A DNA stretch of 43,994 nt, taken from CAMTWB01 sp037441775. GTDB taxonomy: Bacteria > Desulfobacterota > Syntrophia > Syntrophales > CAMTWB01. Position 1 is the first letter of the stretch; every line of letters starts with the position of its first letter. Made by a program: the position numbers and the translations under genes. Location of the stretch: the NCBI GenBank assembly GCA_037441775.1, contig JBBIRO010000028.1, positions 1-43,994 of the forward strand, in the 5' to 3' direction. This document shows positions 8,444 through 16,461 of this stretch, in pieces. The notes under the pieces are model-generated. The model did no database searches and was not told the DNA's origin. It was given only the letters and a program-made list of their open reading frames with translations.

Positions 8444-9423
8444 TCGGACATGGCAGCCCCAAAGATGGGGCCAATAACATCGATATCGCGGCCCGGCTTT
8501 TACATCCCCTGCTGCATCCGGACTGTGGGCAGGATTGCGTCCAGGTGGCCTATTTGCAATTTGCCCAACCGGAGATCACGGAGGCAATCGACCAGGCGGT
8601 CGCCCGCGGGGCTAAGCGGATAATTCTCCACCCCTTTTTCCTGAGCGCCGGGATTCACGTTTCCCGCGATATTCCGGAATTAATCACCGCCGCCGGGAAA
8701 CTTTACCCGCAGGTTGAATTTATCTATACCGAGCCTCTGGGCATCCACCAGAAGCTGGCCGAAGTGGTGCGGGAGCGGATTATGGCCGCTCGGGGTTTAA
8801 GGCCGGCGGAGATTGAAAGCCGGAGCTTTAGCTTAATCGGCGAGGAAGCTGATTTAAACGCCCTCCCCCCTGCCTGGCGGCCCATCATAGAGCGGGTAAT
8901 CCACGCGACGGCTGATTTCGAATTTCAAAAGAGCATGGTTTTTCATCCCGCTGCTGTGCGGCGGGGTATTGAGGCTATCCGTTTAGGCAAGGATATCGCG
9001 GTCGATGTGGAGATGGTAAAGGCCGGGATCAACAAAAAGCTGCTGGCCCGGTGGGGCGGCCAGGTGATCTGCCGGCTTCCGGCCGCCGCGGGAGAGCTGG
9101 GCACCGAAGAAGGATCAACGAGGGCGCAGCGGGGAATCGCCCAGTGCCTCGCTCCGGGCCATAACGTCGGAATCATCGCCATCGGCAACGCCCCAACCGC
9201 GCTATTAAAGGCCATAGAGCTCGTTAATGCGGCCGCTTCTTCCGAATTTACTCCTTTGGTGGTGGGGGTGCCGGTGGGGTTTGTCCAAGCTTTGGAAGCA
9301 AAGGCCCTGCTGGCCAAAGAGCAATTTCCCTTTATAACCAATTTGAGCCGCAAGGGCGGCTCGCCGGTCGCTGCGGCAATTTTAAACGCTTTACTAATAA
9401 TGGCGCAAGGAGAACAACCATGA
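8425..9423 (+). CDS. cbiX-cbiC: Fusion: sirohydrochlorin cobaltochelatase (CbiX) and cobalt-precorrin-8 methylmutase (CbiC)
   Basis: The first ~120 of 332 residues form a short-type CbiX domain with IILIGHGSPKDGA at the N-terminus and ILHPFFLSAGIHVSRDIP near residue 75. The two histidines position cobalt for insertion into sirohydrochlorin. From about residue 145 to the end lies CbiC, which moves the C-11 methyl to C-12. It shows RVIHATADFEF near 158, a VDVEMVKAGI segment and a glycine-rich IGNAPTALL motif. The ATG at 8425 (GGGAGTGGAA upstream) is inside cbiA; a longer in-frame start would not add recognisable domain sequence. One chain thus holds an early and a late pathway step. Confidence 0.92.
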   Translation: METIILIGHGSPKDGANNIDIAARLLHPLLHPDCGQDCVQVAYLQFAQPEITEAIDQAVARGAKRIILHPFFLSAGIHVSRDIPELITAAGKLYPQVEFIYTEPLGIHQKLAEVVRERIMAARGLRPAEIESRSFSLIGEEADLNALPPAWRPIIERVIHATADFEFQKSMVFHPAAVRRGIEAIRLGKDIAVDVEMVKAGINKKLLARWGGQVICRLPAAAGELGTEEGSTRAQRGIAQCLAPGHNVGIIAIGNAPTALLKAIELVNAAASSEFTPLVVGVPVGFVQALEAKALLAKEQFPFITNLSRKGGSPVAAAILNALLIMAQGEQP

Positions 9424-10169
9424 AAAAAAAGATAATCTTAATCCTGGCGCTCGGGGCGGGGCCGTTAATTTTCGCCGATCGCGCGGCCGCCATGCACATT
9501 TCCGAGGGGATACTGCCCTTCAACTGGGCCCTCTTCTGGTATCTGCTGGTGATACCTTTCATCGCCTATGGCCTGAAGCGCGTGCGGGAACTTTCCGCTT
9601 CGGATCTGTCGTTCAAACCGCTTTTGGGATTCATGGCGGCGGTGGTTTTTGTCATTTCCCTGATGCCGGTGCCGGTGCTCACCGCCGGGACCTGCTCCCA
9701 CCCCGTGGGAACCGGGATTTCCGGGATCATCCTGGGGCCTTTGATAAGCACCCTTACGGCGGCCGTCGCCCTGCTCCTGCAGGCGTTATTTCTTGCCCAC
9801 GGCGGCCTGAGCACCCTGGGGGCCAATGTCTTTGCCATGGGGGTTATGGGCTCCTGCACCGGCTATCTCGTGTTCAGGGCTATGAGGGCGTTGAGGGCCA
9901 ACCTGGCGGTGGCGGGCTTTCTGGCGGGCTTGCTTGCCGATTGGGCCACCTATTTTACCACCGCCCTGGAGCTGGCCCTGGGGATCAGGGGCGATTCCCC
10001 CTTCCTCCCTCTTTTTACCAAAATCCTGCTGGCCTTTATTCCGACCCAGATTCCCCTGGGTATCCTGGAAGGGGCGATTACCGCGGGAATGCTGGTTTTA
10101 CTGAGCAAGAAAAGACCAGATCTGCTTGTTAAGTTCAAAATTTTAAAACCCCAGGAGGCGACCCTGTGA
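9420..10169 (+). CDS. cbiM: Cobalt ECF transporter S component CbiM
   Basis: CbiM is the substrate-specific membrane subunit of the cobalt energy-coupling-factor transporter. The 249-residue protein begins with a cleavable-looking leader ending in Ala-Ala-Ala just before MHISEGILP. Cleavage there would expose the N-terminal Met-His that chelates Co2+ in this family. Later hallmarks are PVPVLTAGTCSHPVGTG near residue 80 and LLQALFLAHGGLSTLGANV near 118, with about six to seven membrane helices. It overlaps cbiX-cbiC by 4 bases (ATGA) and is followed by cbiN, cbiQ and cbiO, giving a full transporter inside the operon. Confidence 0.95.
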   Translation: MKKKIILILALGAGPLIFADRAAAMHISEGILPFNWALFWYLLVIPFIAYGLKRVRELSASDLSFKPLLGFMAAVVFVISLMPVPVLTAGTCSHPVGTGISGIILGPLISTLTAAVALLLQALFLAHGGLSTLGANVFAMGVMGSCTGYLVFRAMRALRANLAVAGFLAGLLADWATYFTTALELALGIRGDSPFLPLFTKILLAFIPTQIPLGILEGAITAGMLVLLSKKRPDLLVKFKILKPQEATL

Positions 10170-10486
10170 AGACAATCATCAATCGGAAATTGTCGCGAAA
10201 TAAAAGGTTGGCTCTTCTTACGACCCTGCTGCTCGCGGCGGCCCTGCTGCTCGCGACGCCGTTAACGGCCGCCGAAAAATGGCCCGGCGTGGATGAGGTG
10301 GTGGTGGAAAAAATCGCCGCCGAACATGGCCGGGCGGCTTCCGGCCCCCTGATTGATACCGACCAGGGGGATCTGCTGTTGTTCATGTTTCTGGTGGCGG
10401 GAGCCGTCGCCGGTTTTGCCGCCGGATATTCCTGGAAGGCGCTGATGAACTTCCGGGTAATGCCGGAAGGGAAGGAAAACGGTTAG
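10166..10486 (+). CDS. cbiN: CbiN-like small membrane subunit of the cobalt transporter
   Basis: This 106-residue protein has an N-terminal membrane/leader segment (residues ~14-35), an extracytoplasmic loop with VDEVVVEKIAAEHGR, and a C-terminal membrane helix with a GYSWKALM end. CbiN has the same two-helix topology and a similar LLF...GY motif in helix two, and this gene holds the cbiN place in cbiM-N-Q-O. Sequence similarity to classical CbiN seems limited, so position and topology carry the call. CbiN is thought to assist cobalt loading onto CbiM. The start overlaps cbiM by 4 bases. Confidence 0.72.
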   Translation: MKTIINRKLSRNKRLALLTTLLLAAALLLATPLTAAEKWPGVDEVVVEKIAAEHGRAASGPLIDTDQGDLLLFMFLVAGAVAGFAAGYSWKALMNFRVMPEGKENG

Positions 10487-10490
10487 CAGA

Positions 10491-11243
10491 GTGCATATCT
10501 TGAGGGAAACCGAATACCGCAAGCATTTCATCTCCCGGCTGGATGTGCGGGTGCGGCTGCTGGTCGTCTTTGCGATTTTGGCAATGGTGATCAGTTGCCG
10601 GGGTTTTTTTCTGCCCTTGATGATCCTTGGGCTCTCCCTGGCGCTTTGCCTTTCGCTGAAGGTAAGCGCCCGGGCGCTAATGATAAGACTGGCTGAGCCT
10701 ATCTTAATCGCTTTAGTCATAGTGATCCTGAAATTGTTCTTTTCCGGCCAAAAGCCCCTGTTTACCTTCGCAATGGCCGGTTTTACCGTTACGGGATACG
10801 GAGATGGTCTGACGGCGGGTTTGTTGATTGCCAGCAGGATAATGGCTGCGACCGCTCTGGTGGCGGTGGTGTCTTTTTCAACAGCGTTTACGGAACTCTT
10901 GTCCGGCTTTTCCTGGTTGCGCGCCCCCCGGGAATTGATCGAGATTCTGATCTTCACCTACCGCTACATCTTCGTTTTACTGGAAGATGCCCAGATTATT
11001 TACAATTCTCAGAAAAGCAGGCTGGGTTATTCCAGTTGGAAAAGGGGCCTCAAGTCCTTTGGCGCCCTTGCCGGCGCTCTTGTGATCAAGGCATTTGAGC
11101 AGAGCCAGGCCGTCACACAGGCCATGGTGCAAAGGGGATACGACGGGAATATCCCGTTATTACAGCACAAACCGCTGCGGCCAAAAGAAGTGATCGTGGG
11201 TCTGGTGGTTGTCCTGCTTACGGGAGTGGCTTGGCAATTATGA
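10491..11243 (+). CDS. cbiQ: Cobalt ECF transporter transmembrane (T) component CbiQ
   Basis: CbiQ couples ATP hydrolysis by CbiO to movement of the S component. The 250-residue protein starts at a GTG, has about five membrane helices, an N-terminal SRLDVRVRLLVVFA segment, and the coupling-helix motifs typical of ECF T components (SRIMAATALVAVVSFST near 110; ITQAM-like AVTQAMVQRGYDG near 205). It lies 4 bases after cbiN and overlaps cbiO by 4 bases. Family length and order match CbiQ. Confidence 0.93.
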   Translation: MHILRETEYRKHFISRLDVRVRLLVVFAILAMVISCRGFFLPLMILGLSLALCLSLKVSARALMIRLAEPILIALVIVILKLFFSGQKPLFTFAMAGFTVTGYGDGLTAGLLIASRIMAATALVAVVSFSTAFTELLSGFSWLRAPRELIEILIFTYRYIFVLLEDAQIIYNSQKSRLGYSSWKRGLKSFGALAGALVIKAFEQSQAVTQAMVQRGYDGNIPLLQHKPLRPKEVIVGLVVVLLTGVAWQL

Positions 11244-12124
11244 ATTTTCATTTAGACCGCGCAACAATAACGAAAGACCGCGGGCACGGCACCCGGGTTC
11301 GGCTAACGGCGCGTATCGATTCTTTTGAGTATCCGGATCGCACCTGCGCCCTTAAGGACATCGAATTGGAATTGCAACAAGGAGAGTTTGTCGGTGTTCT
11401 GGGCGCCAACGGTTCAGGAAAAACCACGCTCTTAAAGGCGATGGACGGTTTGCTGAAAGACTTCCGGGGACAGGTCATGCTCGACGGGCAGGATATAAGA
11501 AAACTCTCGCCCAAAGAAATCTATCGCAAGGTGGGGCTGGTCTTCCAGAACCCTGACGAGCAGCTTTTCGGCTCCACGGTCGTTGAGGATGTAAGCTTTG
11601 GGCCACTGAATATGGGGTGCGGCCCTGAGGAGGCGCAAAGAAGGGTCGCTTTAGCCCTCAAGAACGTCGAGCTCGATTGCCTGGGAGAAAAATCCATTCA
11701 CCACTTGAGCTTTGGCCAGAAGAAAAGGGCCTGCATCGCGGGGCTTTTGGCCATGGGTCAGGAGATTCTGCTTTTGGATGAGCCGACGGCGGGGTTGGAC
11801 CCGATGGGGGAGTACCGGATGATGGAGCTTTTGACCAAATTGAATCAAAAACAGGGGGTAACCATCCTGATGGCCACCCACAGCGTGGATCTGGTTCCTC
11901 TTTTTCTCCATCGCCTCTATATCTTGAGCAAGGGGCGCATTATTCGCGGCGGCGCCCCGGAGGAGGTATTTACCGCCCCCCAAGATATGGATGAGGTGAA
12001 ACTCCGTCTCCCCTACATCGCGGAGTTGATCCACAAGCTGAAACATGAGGACCGCCTGCCCTTCGAACGGGTGCCGCTGACCATTGGGGAAGCAAGACGG
12101 GAGATATTGAAGCTCTATGCGTAA
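11240..12124 (+). CDS. cbiO: Cobalt ECF transporter ATPase CbiO
   Basis: This is the ATP-binding subunit of the cobalt importer. The 294-residue product has Walker A GANGSGKTTL near residue 55, a Q-loop VFQNPDEQLFGSTV, signature LSFGQKKRACIAG, Walker B ILLLDEPTAGLDP and the switch histidine in MATHSVD. The ATG at 11240 overlaps the cbiQ stop as ATGA and is preferred over an in-frame TTG at 11231, although the GGGAG site fits either. The end overlaps cobO by 8 bases. Confidence 0.94.
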   Translation: MNFHLDRATITKDRGHGTRVRLTARIDSFEYPDRTCALKDIELELQQGEFVGVLGANGSGKTTLLKAMDGLLKDFRGQVMLDGQDIRKLSPKEIYRKVGLVFQNPDEQLFGSTVVEDVSFGPLNMGCGPEEAQRRVALALKNVELDCLGEKSIHHLSFGQKKRACIAGLLAMGQEILLLDEPTAGLDPMGEYRMMELLTKLNQKQGVTILMATHSVDLVPLFLHRLYILSKGRIIRGGAPEEVFTAPQDMDEVKLRLPYIAELIHKLKHEDRLPFERVPLTIGEARREILKLYA

Positions 12125-12635
12125 GGGCCGCATCCATATCTATACCGGTTCGGGCAAGGGCAAGACCACCGCGGCCCTGGGCCTGGCCCTCAGGGCCGCT
12201 GGGGCGGGGATGAGGGTTTTCATCGCCCAGTTCATAAAGAAAAGGATCTGCGGCGAACACCTGGCCCTGATGCGCTTTGCCGGAGAAATCACAGTGAAAC
12301 AGTACGGAGCGGGTTTTTTGCGGCGCCGGGCGGCGACCGCGGCGGAAATCGCCGCCGCCAAAGAAGCGCTTGCCGAGATCAGAGCGGTAATCGCATCGGG
12401 CAGCTATCAGTTGGTGATCTTAGATGAGGTCTTCGCGGCCGTGAGTAACAAACTCATCAGCACGGAAGAGCTGCTGGTTATCCTGGCCGAAAAGCCTGAT
12501 GAAACGGAGATCGTTTTAACCGGCCGGGACGCCGGCGATGAGATCGTCGCCCGGGCCGATCTGGTCACCGAGATGCGGGAGGTCAAACACTACTTTCGCC
12601 AGGGGGTAAAGGCCAGGCGGGGGATCGAATTTTGA
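12117..12635 (+). CDS. cobO: Corrinoid adenosyltransferase, CobO/BtuR type
   Basis: CobO transfers the 5'-deoxyadenosyl group of ATP to the reduced corrinoid cobalt. The 172-residue protein has the P-loop TGSGKGKTTAALGLALRAAG near residues 10-29, VFIAQFIK, an LVILDEVFAAV Walker-B-like strand near 101, and the VLTGRDAGDEIVARADLVTEM block, all diagnostic of the CobO/BtuR family. The start overlaps cbiO by 8 bases and its TGA overlaps the TTG start of cbiD. Confidence 0.95.
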   Translation: MRKGRIHIYTGSGKGKTTAALGLALRAAGAGMRVFIAQFIKKRICGEHLALMRFAGEITVKQYGAGFLRRRAATAAEIAAAKEALAEIRAVIASGSYQLVILDEVFAAVSNKLISTEELLVILAEKPDETEIVLTGRDAGDEIVARADLVTEMREVKHYFRQGVKARRGIEF

Positions 12636-13705
12636 AGAAGGCGTTAAGAGGCGGCTTTTCGACCGGGGCCTGCGCGGCGGCGGCAGCCAAGGCGGCGGCG
12701 CAGTTGCTTTTCGGAAAAGCTCCATCCGAAATTGATATTCCCTTTCCGGACGGCAGCCGGGAGAGGTTTCCAATCCACCGCCTGCAGTTAGACGGCGGCC
12801 GGGCCGTAGCCTCCGTAATCAAAGACGCGGGCGACGATCCCGATGTCACCCAGGGCGCGGAAATTGTGGCCACGGTAAAGGCCCAAAGCGCTCCGGGCGC
12901 GCGTTCATTGCTGATCAAGGGCGGGCCGGGGGTGGGGATGATCACCAAACCCGGCCTGCCCCTGCCGCCGGGCGAGGCGGCGATCAATCCTGTCCCCCGG
13001 TTAATGATCCAAGAGGCGCTGGCCGATATATTCTGCCCCCCCGACATTGGCGATATGGTGCCTATGGAGGTGACCGTTTCCGTTCCCGGCGGGGAGCTTT
13101 TGGCCAAAAAAACCCTTAATCCCCGCCTGGGCATTATCGGGGGAATCTCCATTTTGGGCACCACCGGCCGGGTTACGCCCATCTCGGCTCTGGCCTGGAC
13201 GGCCACCATAATTTCGTCGCTGCGGGTGGCCCGGGCCATGGGGAAAGAGGAGATAGTCCTGTCGGCGGGCCGCACCTCGGAGCGGGCCCACGAAAAAACC
13301 TATGCCCTGCCCCCGGAATGCTACGCGCTGATGGGTGATTACGTGGAGATGGCCCTTAGGGCCGCGGCCGAGTGCGGCTTTGCCCGAATCCACCTGGCGG
13401 CGCAGTGGGCTAAACTATTGAAAATAGCCCTGGGCAGCAGGCAGACCCATGTCCGCTTTGGAGTCCTTAAGGCAAGAAATGTCGTGCAATTTCTGGACGA
13501 TCTTGGTATCGAAATTGGCGGCCCCTTCAATACGGCGCGAGAAATATTCACATTGCTGGAAAGGCGGCATCCGGAGGAGCTGCCGGTGCTTCTTACCGCC
13601 GTCTGCCGGGCGGCAAGAAAACGGGCCGAAATTATTACGGGCGGCAGATCGGTTTGCGTACACCTGGTCTCTTACGAAGGAATGATCATTGCGCAAGATG
13701 GGTAA
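12632..13705 (+). CDS. cbiD: Cobalt-precorrin-5B C1-methyltransferase
   Basis: CbiD methylates C-1 of the contracted ring after loss of the two-carbon fragment in the anaerobic route. The 357-residue product opens with RGGFSTGACAAAAAKAAAQ, the family's N-terminal signature. It contains IKGGPGVGMITKPGLPLPPGEAAINP near residue 95 (quoted in part as KGGPGVGMITKPGL) and ILGTTGRVTPISALAWTATI-like text near 170. It starts at TTG 12632, overlapping the cobO stop as TTGA, with a GGGGG ribosome site 6-10 bases upstream. CbiD is found in oxygen-independent pathways, so it is a marker of an anaerobic lifestyle. Confidence 0.94.
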   Translation: MKKALRGGFSTGACAAAAAKAAAQLLFGKAPSEIDIPFPDGSRERFPIHRLQLDGGRAVASVIKDAGDDPDVTQGAEIVATVKAQSAPGARSLLIKGGPGVGMITKPGLPLPPGEAAINPVPRLMIQEALADIFCPPDIGDMVPMEVTVSVPGGELLAKKTLNPRLGIIGGISILGTTGRVTPISALAWTATIISSLRVARAMGKEEIVLSAGRTSERAHEKTYALPPECYALMGDYVEMALRAAAECGFARIHLAAQWAKLLKIALGSRQTHVRFGVLKARNVVQFLDDLGIEIGGPFNTAREIFTLLERRHPEELPVLLTAVCRAARKRAEIITGGRSVCVHLVSYEGMIIAQDG

Positions 13706-14948
13706 GATTTACTTAATCGGGATCGGTTACCGGCCCCTTACGGAAGAAGGTAGGAAGCGACTAGAAGCGGCTCGGGTGATTCTCGCCTCGGAGAGGCTGT
13801 TGACGGTCTTTGCCGGCTATGCCGAATACGAAAATAATAAAGATAAAATCCTGGTCATCAACAACGTTGAGGAAACGCTGGCCTTCCTGGCGGATCAGCT
13901 CGCGGGCGGCGACAAGCTGCCGGCGGTACTGCTGGCCTCCGGCGACCCGCTCTTTTTTGGCATCGGCCGGCTGGCGCTCGACAGGTTCGGAGCGAACCGG
14001 GTGGAGATCCTGCCGGATCTTTCCAGCATCCAGGCCGCCTTTGCGGGGGTCAAGGAGCCCTGGGATGATGCGCTCTTAATCAGTCTTCACGGCGGCCCCT
14101 TTCCCCAGCGGCGGCGGGAATTTCCTTATAGCCCGGAGGATTTGCCGCTTATGCTCCGGCGACATCCCAAAATCGCCGTCCTTACCGATGGGGTGAACAA
14201 TCCCGCCGTCATTGCCCGGGCGCTCGGCTATGAAAACGACGTTAAAATTTATGTCTGCCAAAGATTAGGCTATGCGGATCAGTCCATCCTCCAGGGAACA
14301 CCAGAAGAGATGGCGGCAAAGTCCTTTGCCGAGCCCAACCTGGTGATCGTGAAGAGGGAGGCCAAAGCGTCCCGTGATGATGCCGGATTCGGCCTTACGG
14401 AAGACGAAATCCACCACAGTCGCGGGCTGATTACCAAAGATGAGGTGCGGGCCGTGGCCCTGCACAAGTTAAGGCTTCCCGCCCGAGGTACCTTATGGGA
14501 TATCGGCGCCGGTTCCGGGGCGGTAGCCATCGAGGCGGCCGGAGTTTGTCCCGGCTTGCGGGTGTTTGCCGTCGAAAGGGATAAAGAGCAACTGGGCCAT
14601 ATCAATCAGAACAAAACGCGATACCTGGTCGCGAACCTGGTGGTGGTTGCGGGGGAGGCGCCGGAGGCGCTTTTTGGCCTGCCCGCGCCGGATCGGGTCT
14701 TTATCGGCGGCAGCGGCGGCAGGCTTACGGAAATAATTGCCCTGGTCGCCCAAAGGGCCGCTCCTTTAGTGGTGATTAATGCCGCCACCATCGAAAGCTT
14801 AAATGTTGCCCTATCGTCACTGGAAAAAGAGGGCTATGAGGTGGAGGTCAGCGAAATCTCCGTCGCCCGGGCCAGAAAAATCGCCGGCAAAAGGAGCTTT
14901 ACGGCCTTAAATCCGGTCTTTGTCATAACCGGCCAGAGGACTTCATGA
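13698..14948 (+). CDS. cbiET: Fusion: CbiE (C5-methyltransferase) and CbiT (C15-methyltransferase/decarboxylase)
   Basis: This 416-residue bifunctional enzyme methylates C-5 and C-15 and decarboxylates the acetate side chain at C-12. Residues 1-200 are CbiE, a tetrapyrrole methylase with IYLIGIGYRPLTEEG at the start and LLASGDPLFFGIGR near 78. Residues ~225-416 are CbiT, a Rossmann methyltransferase with SRGLITKDEVRA, the SAM-binding WDIGAGSGAVAIEAA near 270, and RVFIGGSGG near 335. The ATG at 13698 lies 8 bases inside cbiD. The E-T fusion is common (CobL is the aerobic equivalent). Confidence 0.95.
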   Translation: MGKIYLIGIGYRPLTEEGRKRLEAARVILASERLLTVFAGYAEYENNKDKILVINNVEETLAFLADQLAGGDKLPAVLLASGDPLFFGIGRLALDRFGANRVEILPDLSSIQAAFAGVKEPWDDALLISLHGGPFPQRRREFPYSPEDLPLMLRRHPKIAVLTDGVNNPAVIARALGYENDVKIYVCQRLGYADQSILQGTPEEMAAKSFAEPNLVIVKREAKASRDDAGFGLTEDEIHHSRGLITKDEVRAVALHKLRLPARGTLWDIGAGSGAVAIEAAGVCPGLRVFAVERDKEQLGHINQNKTRYLVANLVVVAGEAPEALFGLPAPDRVFIGGSGGRLTEIIALVAQRAAPLVVINAATIESLNVALSSLEKEGYEVEVSEISVARARKIAGKRSFTALNPVFVITGQRTS

Positions 14949-15709
14949 CCGGGAAACTCTACGTCATCGGCGTCGGTCCGGGAGACCCGGAACTAATCAC
15001 CCTCAAGGCGGCCCGGATATTGCGGCAAGTGCCCTGCCTCTGCGTTCCCCGAGGAAGGCAGGAGGGGGAAAGTCTCGCCCTGTCCATCGTAGCGCAGGTT
15101 GTCGAAATAAAAGAGCAGGAGATCATCGCCGCCTATTTCCCGATGCGCAAGACCAGGAAGGATATCGCCTCCCGGGAGACGGCCTGTCCGGGCGCCCCGC
15201 CCGCAGGCGAACTGGAGGAACAATGGCGCCTGAGTGCCGGCGCCATTGCCGAGAGGCTGAAGCGCGGGCTGGATGTCGCCTTCATAACTTTGGGCGACCC
15301 CGGCCTCTACAGCACCTTTTTCTACCTCTTGCCATATCTGGCGGACATGCATCCCGGCCTTAGCATGGAAATAATACCCGGGGTTTCCGCGCTAAACGCG
15401 GCCGCCGCCCAGGCCCTGATTCCCCTGGGTCAGGCCGACGAGAAGATCGCCATCCTGCCTGCCAACTACCGCCATGACCTGGAAGATACCCTGCGGCGTT
15501 TTGATACGGTGATCCTGATGAAGGTGCAGAAGTCGTTTCCGGCTCTGAGAGAGATTCTTAAGCGGCTTGATCTTATGGATCGGGCAATCTATGTCTTACG
15601 CCTGGGCCTGGAGGGGGAGAGAATCATAAGAAATCTGGCGGCGGTAACGAGTAACGACCTGGATTACTTTTCGCTGCTGATCATTAGAAACCCAAGGGTG
15701 GGAAAATGA
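14945..15709 (+). CDS. cbiL: Cobalt-precorrin-2 C20-methyltransferase
   Basis: CbiL adds the C-20 methyl to cobalt-precorrin-2. The 254-residue protein has the tetrapyrrole-methylase fold: LYVIGVGPGDPELITLKAA at the N-terminus, ITLGDPGLYSTFFYL near residue 117, and IIPGVSALNAAAA near 142. The GDPxLYSTF form of the second motif is characteristic of the C-20 enzymes. It overlaps cbiET and cbiF by 4 bases each, so the three methylases are probably translationally coupled. Confidence 0.95.
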   Translation: MTGKLYVIGVGPGDPELITLKAARILRQVPCLCVPRGRQEGESLALSIVAQVVEIKEQEIIAAYFPMRKTRKDIASRETACPGAPPAGELEEQWRLSAGAIAERLKRGLDVAFITLGDPGLYSTFFYLLPYLADMHPGLSMEIIPGVSALNAAAAQALIPLGQADEKIAILPANYRHDLEDTLRRFDTVILMKVQKSFPALREILKRLDLMDRAIYVLRLGLEGERIIRNLAAVTSNDLDYFSLLIIRNPRVGK

Positions 15710-16461
15710 GCAGGGTATATTTTATCGGCGCGGGGCCCGGCGACCCCGAGCTGATCACGGTAAAGGGAAGGCGTCTGCTCGGGCTCGCCCAGGTGGTCAT
15801 CTATGCCGGAAGCCTGGTCAATCCCGAACTTTTGGCGGGAATTGATGCCGAGATTCACGATTCCGCGGGTCTCACGCTTGAGGAGGTCATTGCCATTGTC
15901 AAAAGGGCGGTTGCCGAAAACAAAATGGTCGTCCGGCTCCATACGGGGGATGTCTCGTTTTACAGCGCGATTACCGAGCAGATCGAGCGCCTTAATGCCC
16001 TGGGCATTCCCTGGGAGGTCATTCCCGGCGTGTCGTCCGCATCCGCCGGGGCGGCCCTCCTCGGCCAGGAATTGACGATTCCCGAAATCAGCCAGACCGT
16101 CATCTTTACCCGCCGCCAGGGCAAAACGCCGGTGCCGCCGGCCGAGGCTCTGGGTAGCCTGGCCCGGCACCGGGCGACGATGGTGATATTTCTCAGCGCC
16201 GGGCTGATTGAAAAGGTGCGGGAGGAATTGCTTCTGGGCTACGATCCGGAGACGCCGGTGGCGGTGGTCGAGAAGGCGTCCTGGCCCGAGGAGCGGATCG
16301 TCCGCGGGGCATTAAAAGACCTGGCCCGGCTGGTAAAGGAGGCCAATATCAGCAAGACCGCCCTGATCTACGTCGGGGACGCGCTTCGTGCTTCGGAAAC
16401 GGCGCTGGGCAAGGAATCAAAGCTCTATAACCAGGGATTCAGTCATGGATTCAGGAAATAA
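15706..16461 (+). CDS. cbiF: Cobalt-precorrin-4 C11-methyltransferase
   Basis: CbiF methylates C-11 of cobalt-precorrin-4. The 251-residue protein has VYFIGAGPGDPELITVKG, YAGSLVNPELL near residue 36 (a C-11 methylase hallmark), LHTGDVSFYSAITEQ near 84, and IPGVSSASAGAALLGQELT near 106. It ends with a basic, poorly conserved tail that overlaps the cbiG-cbiH start by 17 bases. Motifs and length are standard. Confidence 0.95.
   Translation: MSRVYFIGAGPGDPELITVKGRRLLGLAQVVIYAGSLVNPELLAGIDAEIHDSAGLTLEEVIAIVKRAVAENKMVVRLHTGDVSFYSAITEQIERLNALGIPWEVIPGVSSASAGAALLGQELTIPEISQTVIFTRRQGKTPVPPAEALGSLARHRATMVIFLSAGLIEKVREELLLGYDPETPVAVVEKASWPEERIVRGALKDLARLVKEANISKTALIYVGDALRASETALGKESKLYNQGFSHGFRK

Noticed and set aside
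13689..13697. TTG at 13689 as start of cbiE-cbiT
   Set aside because: ATG 13698 leads directly into the conserved IYLIGIG strand and keeps the usual short overlap with cbiD.
16388..16444. Longer N-terminus for the CbiG-CbiH fusion
   Set aside because: The extra residues lie inside cbiF in another frame and resemble nothing in CbiG; ATG 16445 begins the conserved domain.
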